The translations under genes and the position numbers were made by a program. Below are positions 25,102 through 33,683 of a stretch of 49,621 nt of DNA, piece by piece; within the stretch, counting starts at the first letter, position 1, and every line of letters starts with the position of its first letter. Where the stretch lies: contig NZ_MRCS01000048.1 of NCBI RefSeq assembly GCF_002303925.1, forward strand, positions 1 to 49,621, read 5' to 3'. The notes under the pieces are model-generated. The model was not told where the DNA came from. It ran no database searches and saw only the letters and a list, made by a program, of their open reading frames with translations. This stretch comes from Pseudomonas sp. ACN8. GTDB lineage: Bacteria; Pseudomonadota; Gammaproteobacteria; Pseudomonadales; Pseudomonadaceae.

Positions 25102-25902
25102 ATGCCAGCCATCACCCTGACCACCCTGCAAGGTCTGAAGCAAAAAGGTGAAAAGATCACCATGCTGACCTGCTACGACGCGACCTTCGCCCACACCTGC
25201 AACCAGGCCGGTGTCGAAGTGCTGCTGGTGGGCGACTCCCTCGGCATGGTTTTGCAGGGCCACGACAGCACCTTGCCTGTCACCACTTCCGAAATGGCTT
25301 ACCACGTGGCCGCCGTCAAACGCGGTAACAGCGATGCCCTGATCCTCGCCGACCTGCCTTTCATGGCCTACGCCACCACCGAGCAAGCCATGACCAACAG
25401 CGCCCTGTTGATGCAGGCCGGCGCGCACATGGTCAAGGTCGAAGGAGCGTTGTGGCTGGCCGATTCGATCCGCCTGCTGGCCGAGCGCGGCATCCCTGTC
25501 TGCGCGCACATGGGCCTGACGCCGCAGTCGGTGAACATCCTGGGCGGCTACAAGGTCCAGGGTCGCAATGAAAACCAGGCGCGGCAGATGCGTGCCGACG
25601 CGATCGCCCTGGAACAGGCTGGCGCGGCAATGCTGCTGCTCGAGTGCGTCCCGAGCGAACTGGCGGAAGAAATCACCCAGGCGGTGAAGATTCCGGTGAT
25701 CGGTATTGGCGCCGGCAATCGCACCGATGGCCAGGTGCTGGTTCTGCACGACATGCTGGGCCTGTCCATTACCGGGCGCATGCCGAAATTCGTGAAAAAC
25801 TTCATGACCGGCCAGACCAGCATTGAAGCTGCATTGAATGCCTACGTGACTGAAGTCAAAGCGGCGACTTTCCCTGGAATCGAACACGGATTCTCTGCAT
25901 GA
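25102..25902 (+). CDS. panB: 3-methyl-2-oxobutanoate hydroxymethyltransferase
   Basis: A 266-residue TIM-barrel enzyme that makes ketopantoate from 2-oxoisovalerate and methylenetetrahydrofolate, the first pantothenate step. Conserved parts are the metal-binding VGDSLGMVLQGHDST region near residues 44-58, VKVEG, AHMGLTPQSVN, LLLECVP with the catalytic Glu, and GIGAGNRTDGQVLV. A good ribosome site (GAGGAA) precedes the ATG. Its stop overlaps the panC start by four bases (ATGA). It uses a folate cofactor and folK is the gene before it. Confidence 0.97.
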   Translation: MPAITLTTLQGLKQKGEKITMLTCYDATFAHTCNQAGVEVLLVGDSLGMVLQGHDSTLPVTTSEMAYHVAAVKRGNSDALILADLPFMAYATTEQAMTNSALLMQAGAHMVKVEGALWLADSIRLLAERGIPVCAHMGLTPQSVNILGGYKVQGRNENQARQMRADAIALEQAGAAMLLLECVPSELAEEITQAVKIPVIGIGAGNRTDGQVLVLHDMLGLSITGRMPKFVKNFMTGQTSIEAALNAYVTEVKAATFPGIEHGFSA

Positions 25903-26759
25903 ACACCGTAAAAACCGTACGCGAACTGCGGGCCGCCGTGGCCCGAGCCCGTAGCGAAAGCAAGCGCATCGCCTTTGTGCCAACCATGGGCAACCTGCAC
26001 AGCGGCCACGTGGCGCTGGTGACCAAAGCCTCCCAACGGGCGGACTTCGTGGTGGCGAGCGTTTTCGTCAACCCGCTGCAATTCGGTGCTGGCGAAGACC
26101 TCGACAAGTACCCGCGCACCCTCGCCGCCGACCAGGAAAAACTGCTCCAGGCCGGTTGCCATCTGCTGTTTGCCCCGACCGTTGAAGAGATGTATCCCGA
26201 CGGCATGGCCGGCCAGACCCGCGTCAGCGTCCCGCAATTGTCCGAAGGCTTGTGCGGCGCCAGCCGTCCGGGGCACTTCGAAGGCGTGGCGACTGTGGTC
26301 AGCAAGCTGTTCAACATGGTCCAGCCGGACCTGGCGATTTTCGGCGAGAAAGACTTCCAGCAACTGGCGGTGATTCGCGCACTGGTTCATGACCTGAACA
26401 TGCCGATCCAGATCATCGGTGAGCCTACTGTTCGCGCAAGCGATGGCCTGGCGCTGTCGTCGCGCAACGGTTTCCTCAGCGAAGAGCAACGCGCTGTGGC
26501 ACCGGTGGTCTACCGCACGCTGAATGCGATCGGCGAAGCGATCAAGCAGGGCGAACGCGACTACCCGACGCTGATCGGCACCCAGATCAAACAGCTCGAA
26601 GCAGCCGGCCTGCGTCCTGATTATCTGGAAATCCGCCACGCCCTGACCTTGCGCCCGGCAACGGCGCAGGATCGTGACCTGGTGATTCTGGTGGCGGCGT
26701 TCCTCGGTACGACGCGGTTGATCGACAACCTGCACCTGAACCTCGACGCGCCAAACTAA
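25899..26759 (+). CDS. panC: Pantothenate synthetase
   Basis: A 286-residue ATP-dependent ligase joining pantoate and beta-alanine. The nucleotidyltransferase HIGH motif is HSGHVAL within PTMGNLHSGH, and the FGEKDFQQL and LSSRNGFLS (KMSKS-equivalent) blocks are present. Overlap with panB is ATGA, so they are translated together. Beta-alanine comes from PanD encoded about 200 bases downstream. Confidence 0.97.
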   Translation: MNTVKTVRELRAAVARARSESKRIAFVPTMGNLHSGHVALVTKASQRADFVVASVFVNPLQFGAGEDLDKYPRTLAADQEKLLQAGCHLLFAPTVEEMYPDGMAGQTRVSVPQLSEGLCGASRPGHFEGVATVVSKLFNMVQPDLAIFGEKDFQQLAVIRALVHDLNMPIQIIGEPTVRASDGLALSSRNGFLSEEQRAVAPVVYRTLNAIGEAIKQGERDYPTLIGTQIKQLEAAGLRPDYLEIRHALTLRPATAQDRDLVILVAAFLGTTRLIDNLHLNLDAPN

Positions 26760-26775
26760 TCACCGAAATTCACCT

Positions 26776-26873
26776 GTAGGAGCGAGCCTGCTCGCGATGA
26801 ACTCCGACGCGCCGCGTACATTCAGGAAACACGCGTAATCGTTAACGTCCATCGCGAGCAGGCTCGCTCCCAC
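26776..26873. repeat. REP doublet (REPIN), spacer family B
   Basis: GTAGGAGCGAGCCTGCTCGCGA and its partner TCGCGAGCAGGCTCGCTCCCAC flank a spacer with ACGCGCCGCGTACATTCAGG and CGTTAACGTCC. The spacer is nearly identical to that of the element at 31416. It lies between panC and panD. Confidence 0.92.
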
Positions 26874-26965
26874 AGGGGCGCTTCTGCGTCCAAAAAGACT
26901 GTATTGCCGCCCACAACCCCTTCGGGCAAACTGCCCGCCGTTCGATTCCGACCTGGGAAATACTC

Positions 26966-27346
26966 ATGCACGCCATCATGCTCAAAGCCAAGCTGCATCG
27001 CGCCGAAGTCACCCACGCTGTACTCGATTACGAAGGCTCCTGCGCCATCGACGGTGAATGGCTGGACCTGTCCGGCATTCGTGAGTACGAACAGATCCAG
27101 ATCTACAACGTCGACAACGGCGAGCGTTTCACCACCTACGCCATCCGTGGCGAGGAAGGTTCGCGCATGATCTCGGTCAACGGCGCCGCCGCGCACAAGG
27201 CCAAGGTTGGCGATCGCGTGATCATCTGCGCTTACGCCCATTACAGCGAAGCCGAACTGCTCAACTTCAAACCGCGCATGCTCTACATGGCACCGGGCAA
27301 TGAACTGAGCCACACCAGCAACGCCATTCCGGTCCAGGTCGCCTGA
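26966..27346 (+). CDS. panD: Aspartate 1-decarboxylase precursor
   Basis: A 126-residue pyruvoyl enzyme that makes beta-alanine from aspartate for pantothenate. Self-cleavage is expected between Gly24 and Ser25 (YEGSCAID), with the serine becoming the pyruvoyl group. Tyr and Thr of the active site are visible in NGERFTTYAI. Length is normal. It completes panBCD, although a REPIN splits it from panC. Confidence 0.96.
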   Translation: MHAIMLKAKLHRAEVTHAVLDYEGSCAIDGEWLDLSGIREYEQIQIYNVDNGERFTTYAIRGEEGSRMISVNGAAAHKAKVGDRVIICAYAHYSEAELLNFKPRMLYMAPGNELSHTSNAIPVQVA

Positions 27347-27569
27347 CCCGAGCCTGTCTCTTCCGTTTGTCGGACCATTCCTAACTTCGATGTTAAAAAA
27401 GTACCGGAAACAGGTCAGACAAAGTCAAGACAGATCATTGCGCGGGGTTTACTGTAGTCGCCCTGCGCCATGAAATCGTGTCGACGCAGTTGACCGGAAC
27501 GCCCACCCACAGCGCTCCGGGATTTTTAGTGTTCAAAAGGCCGTTCAAGTAATAAGGAAACCCGCAGCG

Positions 27570-29234
27570 ATGGCGTATTACCGCACTCCTCATGACGTTA
27601 CCGCTCTGCCTGCCTGGCAAGCGTTGAATGACCACCGCCAAGCCATGCAGGATTTCAGCATGCGCGAAGCCTTCAATGCCGATCCGCAGCGTTTTACCCA
27701 ATTCACCCTCAGCAGCTGCGGCCTGTTTCTCGACTATTCGAAAAACCTGATCAACGCCGAGACCCGCAATCTGCTGGTGGGCCTGGCCAACGAAGTCGAC
27801 CTCAAGGGCGCGATCAAGTCGCTGTTCGATGGCGAAATCGTCAACGCGTCCGAAGGCCGTCCGGCCCTGCACACGGCCCTGCGCCGCCCGGTCGGCGACA
27901 AGCTGTCGGTCAACGGCGTCAATGTGATGCCCGAAGTGCACAAGGTGCTGAACCAGATCACCGACCTCGTCGGCCGTATCCACGACGGTCTGTGGCGCGG
28001 TTACACCGAAAAACCGATCACCGACGTGGTGAACATCGGCATCGGTGGTTCCTTCCTCGGCCCTGAGCTGGTGTCCGAAGCGCTGCTGTCCTACGCCCAG
28101 AAAGGCGTGCGTTGCCACTATCTGGCAAACATCGACGGCAGCGAATTCCACGAACTGGCCATGAAGCTGCGCGCCGAGACCACGCTGTTCATCGTCTCGT
28201 CGAAATCCTTCAACACCCTCGAAACCCTGAAGAACGCCCAGGCCGCCCGTGCCTGGTATCTGGCCCAGGGTGGTTCGGAAGCCGAGCTGTATCGCCACTT
28301 CATCGCGGTATCGAGCAACAACGCCGCCGCTGTGGCGTTCGGCATCCGCGAAGAAAACATCTTCCCGATGTGGGACTGGGTCGGCGGGCGCTACTCGCTG
28401 TGGTCGGCCATCGGATTGCCGATTGCCCTGGCCATCGGCATGTCGAACTTCAAGGAATTGCTGTCCGGTGCCTACACCATGGACCAGCACTTCCAGACCG
28501 CGCCGTTCGAACAGAACATGCCGGTGCTGCTGGCCCTGCTCGGCGTGTGGTACGGCAACTTCTGGGGCGCGCAAAGCCACGCGATCCTGCCATACGATCA
28601 CTACCTGCGTAACATCACCAAGCACCTGCAACAGCTGGACATGGAGTCCAACGGCAAGAGCGTGCGCCAGGACGGCAAGCCGGTTTCCACCGACACCGGG
28701 CCGGTGATCTGGGGCGGCGTCGGCTGCAACGGTCAGCACGCCTACCACCAGTTGCTGCACCAAGGCACCCAACTGATCCCGGCCGACTTCATCGTGCCGA
28801 TCGTCAGCTTCAACCCGGTGTCCGACCACCACCAGTGGCTGTACGCCAACTGCCTGTCACAGAGCCAGGCGCTGATGCTCGGCAAGACCCTTCCTGAGGC
28901 CGAAGCCGAACTGCGCGACAAAGGCATGAGCGAAGACGATGTGCAGAAGCTCGCGCCGCACAAGGTGATCCCGGGTAACCGTCCGAGCAACACCCTGGTA
29001 GTCGAACGCATCAGCCCCCGTCGCCTCGGCGCTCTGGTGGCGATGTACGAACACAAAGTCTTCGTGCAAAGCGTGATCTGGGGCATCAATGCCTTCGACC
29101 AGTGGGGTGTGGAGCTGGGCAAAGAGCTGGGCAAAGGCGTCTACAACCGCCTGGTCGGCAGCGAAGAAACCCCGGCCGAGGACGCCTCGACCCAGGGGCT
29201 GATCAATTACTTCCGTGGTCGTCACCGCGGGTGA
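27570..29234 (+). CDS. pgi: Glucose-6-phosphate isomerase
   Basis: A 554-residue isomerase interconverting glucose-6-phosphate and fructose-6-phosphate. Sugar-phosphate binding parts are GIGGSFLGP and SSKSFNTLET; the family signature VGCNGQHAYHQLLHQGTQ and the final GINAFDQWGVELGK are complete. In pseudomonads it mainly serves hexose-phosphate recycling because the Embden-Meyerhof route is incomplete. A ribosome site (AAGGAAA) lies upstream of the ATG. The 220-base gap before it holds no recognised element. A hairpin follows the stop. Confidence 0.97.
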   Translation: MAYYRTPHDVTALPAWQALNDHRQAMQDFSMREAFNADPQRFTQFTLSSCGLFLDYSKNLINAETRNLLVGLANEVDLKGAIKSLFDGEIVNASEGRPALHTALRRPVGDKLSVNGVNVMPEVHKVLNQITDLVGRIHDGLWRGYTEKPITDVVNIGIGGSFLGPELVSEALLSYAQKGVRCHYLANIDGSEFHELAMKLRAETTLFIVSSKSFNTLETLKNAQAARAWYLAQGGSEAELYRHFIAVSSNNAAAVAFGIREENIFPMWDWVGGRYSLWSAIGLPIALAIGMSNFKELLSGAYTMDQHFQTAPFEQNMPVLLALLGVWYGNFWGAQSHAILPYDHYLRNITKHLQQLDMESNGKSVRQDGKPVSTDTGPVIWGGVGCNGQHAYHQLLHQGTQLIPADFIVPIVSFNPVSDHHQWLYANCLSQSQALMLGKTLPEAEAELRDKGMSEDDVQKLAPHKVIPGNRPSNTLVVERISPRRLGALVAMYEHKVFVQSVIWGINAFDQWGVELGKELGKGVYNRLVGSEETPAEDASTQGLINYFRGRHRG

Positions 29235-29244
29235 TTTGAAGCCT

Positions 29245-29281
29245 GCCCACAGAGTGTGTATTGAGTACAAACTCTGTGGGC
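29245..29281 (+). terminator. Hairpin after pgi
   Basis: A perfect 11-base inverted repeat GCCCACAGAGT / ACTCTGTGGGC (29245-29255 and 29271-29281), extended inside by TGTA/TACA around a TTGAG loop. There is no T run, so Rho-independent termination is doubtful; it may protect the mRNA end. Confidence 0.6.
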
Positions 29282-29295
29282 AACGAATATCCAAT

Positions 29296-29383
29296 GTGGG
29301 AGCGGGCTTGCTCGCGAAGGCGGTGGTTCAGTCAACAAGAATGTTGAATGTACCGGCCTCTTCGCGAGCAAGCCCGCTCCCAC
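29296..29383. repeat. REP doublet (REPIN), spacer family A in reverse
   Basis: GTGGGAGCGGGCTTGCTCGCGA and TCGCGAGCAAGCCCGCTCCCAC flank a spacer with AGTCAACAAGAATGTTGAATGT, which on the other strand resembles the family A spacer at 24727. It lies between pgi and acs. Confidence 0.9.
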
Positions 29384-29464
29384 AGTTGTTTTGTGTACGG
29401 CTTGAACCCATTGACCTCTCGGCGCATCTTAATCTTTGTCGCAAAACAAGATTAAGGAACCGTC

Positions 29465-31402
<1,938 letters not shown>

Positions 31403-31415
31403 CGTATTGTGCCCT

Positions 31416-31513
31416 GTAGGAGCAAGCTTGCTCGCGATGAACGCCGACGCGCCGCGTATATTCAGGAAGCACGCGTTATTGTTAACGTCCATCGCGAGCA
31501 AGCTCGCTCCTAC
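31416..31513. repeat. REP doublet (REPIN), spacer family B, abutting a start codon
   Basis: GTAGGAGCAAGCTTGCTCGCGA and TCGCGAGCAAGCTCGCTCCTAC flank a spacer almost identical to the one at 26776 (CCGACGCGCCGCGTATATTC). It ends nine bases before the ATG of the next gene. Confidence 0.92.
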
Positions 31514-31522
31514 AGGTTCACC

Positions 31523-32395
31523 ATGGAATTCATCCGCACCCGCATCGAAACCCAGATCATGAGCCTGACCGGTTTGTCCCTGGGCAAACTCGACCTGGAA
31601 AACCCCAAGGGCGACCCCGGGCTGTTCGGGCCGGACTCGGTGAGCTGGCAAGTCCATGGCGATTTCAGCAGCATGCTGATCGGCGGCATCAGCGCCCTGA
31701 TGCTGCAGGCGCTGCACCCGCTGGCATTAGCCGGGGTCTGGGACCATTCGAACTTTCGTCAAGACATGCTCGGTCGCTTGCGCCGCACCGGGCAGTTCAT
31801 CTCCGGCACCACCTTCGGCTCACGCCAGGACGCCGACTGGCTGATCGAGAAAGTCCGCACCATTCACCTGCAAGTGACCGGTACGGCGCCGGATGGACGC
31901 CCTTACGCAGCCAGCGATCCTGATCTGCTGACCTGGGTGCACGTCGCGGAGGTCAGCAACTTCCTCGCCGCGCACCTGCGCTATCGCAATCCACATTTGT
32001 CCCTCGCGGATCAGGATCGTTATTACGCCGAGATTGCCCTGGTTGCCGAACGTCTTGGGGCGCGTGATGTGCCCCGTTCACGGCAGGAAATTTCCGATTA
32101 CCTTGAGCGCGTTCGCCCACAATTGTTGTGCGACGAACGCAGTCGGGAAGTTCTGCGCCTGTTGCTGAACGCCCCCTCCCCCAGTCGTCTGGCCAAGCCT
32201 TTCGGCGGTCTGATGATGCAGGCCGGGATCGACCTGCTGCCGGACTGGGCCAGCGACATGCTCGGCGTCAGCCAGAACCCGCTGCAACGCAAGCTGATCC
32301 GCGCCAGCGTCAATCGCAGTGCGCCGATGCTGCGCTGGGCGGTGCGGAATGGGTCGGTGCAGCGGGCCAGACGGCGGATGGGGTTGCTGAGTTAG
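31523..32395 (+). CDS. MpaB/latex-clearing-like oxygenase family protein (DUF2236)
   Basis: A 290-residue protein of the DUF2236 / oxygenase MpaB family. Recognisable blocks are DSVSWQVHGDFSSMLIGG near the N-terminus, the ALHPLALAGVWDHSNF segment, RTGQFISGTTFGS and LTWVHVAEVSNF; histidines and arginines in these positions bind a b-type heme in characterised relatives such as rubber oxygenase Lcp and mycophenolate-degrading MpaB. The substrate here is unknown. The ATG at 31523 is only nine bases after a REPIN, so its ribosome site (CAGG) is poor; an ATG at 31559 (MSLTGLSLG) is a possible true start. A frame reading from 31409 through the REPIN is rejected. Confidence 0.78.
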   Translation: MEFIRTRIETQIMSLTGLSLGKLDLENPKGDPGLFGPDSVSWQVHGDFSSMLIGGISALMLQALHPLALAGVWDHSNFRQDMLGRLRRTGQFISGTTFGSRQDADWLIEKVRTIHLQVTGTAPDGRPYAASDPDLLTWVHVAEVSNFLAAHLRYRNPHLSLADQDRYYAEIALVAERLGARDVPRSRQEISDYLERVRPQLLCDERSREVLRLLLNAPSPSRLAKPFGGLMMQAGIDLLPDWASDMLGVSQNPLQRKLIRASVNRSAPMLRWAVRNGSVQRARRRMGLLS

Positions 32396-32411
32396 AAACC
32401 ACTGAAAAGCA

Positions 32412-32502
32412 TCGCGAGCAAACTCGCTCCCACAGGGGGCTTTTGTTGTTCGAAAATCCCGCGTACGACACGAATCCAGTGTGGGAGCGAGCCTGCTCGC
32501 GA
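32412..32502. repeat. REP pair in outward order
   Basis: TCGCGAGCAAACTCGCTCCCAC (32412-32433) comes first and GTGGGAGCGAGCCTGCTCGCGA (32481-32502) second, the opposite order to every other doublet in the window. The space between contains no family A or B spacer. The two may be separate single REPs or halves of two decayed doublets. Confidence 0.8.
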
Positions 32503-32573
32503 AGGCAGCGCCTCGATCCCGAGCCAAAACTGTTAAACTCCCGCGCCCAATTCCCTCCTGCAAGGCGCCCAGC

Positions 32574-33590
32574 ATGTCTTCCTTGAATCAGGCGCTGCGC
32601 GCCGCCCTCGAACGTCGCCAGGATCTGCTGGCGGAGCTGCACAGTCAGGGCACCGATTGCTATCGCCTGTTCCACGGCAGCCAGGAAGGCGCCGGTGGCT
32701 TGACCATCGACCGCTACGGCCCGCAACTGCTGGTGCAAAGTTTCCACCAGGCACTGGAACGCGAGACGCTGCTGCAACTGCACGAAGCGATCAATCAACA
32801 CTTGGGTTTTGAAACCCTGCTGGTCTACAACGACCGCTCCCGTGGCAATTCGCGCATCGATCGCGAAGACATCGTCTACCGCGCCGACGAAGCCGCCCTG
32901 CAAGACCTGGTCGGCCACGAATGGGGCCTGAACTATCGGGTGCGCGGTCGCCATGCCGGACAGGACCCGCTGCTGTTCCTCGACCTGCGCAACACTCGCG
33001 GCTGGGTCAAGGACCACAGCAAGAACAAAAGCGTGCTGAACCTGTTCGCCTACACCTGTGGTGTCGGCCTCAGTGCCGCCGCCGGTGGCGCGCGCGAGGT
33101 GTGCAACCTGGACTTCGCCGAAGGCAACCTGGCGGTCGGTCGGGAGAACGGCCAACTCAACCCGCAGTTGCCGACCATGGAATTTATCCAGTCCGACTAC
33201 TTCCCGGCCATTCGCCAACTGGCCGGCCTGCCGATCAGCCAGCGCCGCGGGCAAAAACTGCCGAGCTATCAGCGCCTGGAACAGCGCCAGTACGATCTGG
33301 TGCTGCTCGACCCTCCGGCGTGGGCCAAGAGCGCATTCGGCACCGTCGACCTGCTGCGCGACTACCAGAGCCTGCTCAAACCGGCCTTGTTGACCACCGC
33401 CGACAATGGCGTACTGATCTGCTGCAACAACCTGGCAAAAGTCAGCATGGATGACTGGCGCGAGCAGGTTTTGCGTTGCGCAGAGAAGGCCGGACGGCCG
33501 GTGCGTGAATGGACCGTGATGAAACCGGGCGCCGACTTCCCGTCGATGGATCAGCAACCACCGCTGAAAACCCTGATTCTGCAGCTTTGA
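32574..33590 (+). CDS. Class I SAM-dependent RNA methyltransferase (RlmI-like)
   Basis: A 338-residue member of COG1092, the group of 23S rRNA m5C methyltransferase RlmI and RlmK. SAM-binding motif I is VLNLFAYTCGVGLSAA, the following acidic loop is NLDFAEGNLAVG, and motif IV is VLLDPPAWAKS; the catalytic-like cysteines lie in LICCNNLAK. An N-terminal domain of about 120 residues (LFHGSQEGAGGLTIDRYG) resembles the PUA-EEHEE region but lacks an obvious PUA part. I would not name the modified base. The ATG at 32574 starts MSSLNQALRAAL; an upstream frame runs into the REP and is not used. A -10-like TTAAAC lies near 32533. Confidence 0.82.
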   Translation: MSSLNQALRAALERRQDLLAELHSQGTDCYRLFHGSQEGAGGLTIDRYGPQLLVQSFHQALERETLLQLHEAINQHLGFETLLVYNDRSRGNSRIDREDIVYRADEAALQDLVGHEWGLNYRVRGRHAGQDPLLFLDLRNTRGWVKDHSKNKSVLNLFAYTCGVGLSAAAGGAREVCNLDFAEGNLAVGRENGQLNPQLPTMEFIQSDYFPAIRQLAGLPISQRRGQKLPSYQRLEQRQYDLVLLDPPAWAKSAFGTVDLLRDYQSLLKPALLTTADNGVLICCNNLAKVSMDDWREQVLRCAEKAGRPVREWTVMKPGADFPSMDQQPPLKTLILQL

Positions 33591-33683
33591 CCGCTGTGGG
33601 AAAAATCTGAAACTTACTGATCAGGCCAATCACTTGGGAACCGGAAACGCGTGCCATACTCCAAGGCACTCCGACCCAGACAG

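Noticed and set aside
31409..31522. N-terminal extension of the MpaB-like protein
   Set aside because: The extra 38 codons translate the REPIN (SKLARDERR...), a frequent source of false N-termini in this group.
32481..32573. N-terminal extension of the RNA methyltransferase
   Set aside because: The first codons translate a REP unit; the ATG at 32574 gives the family start.
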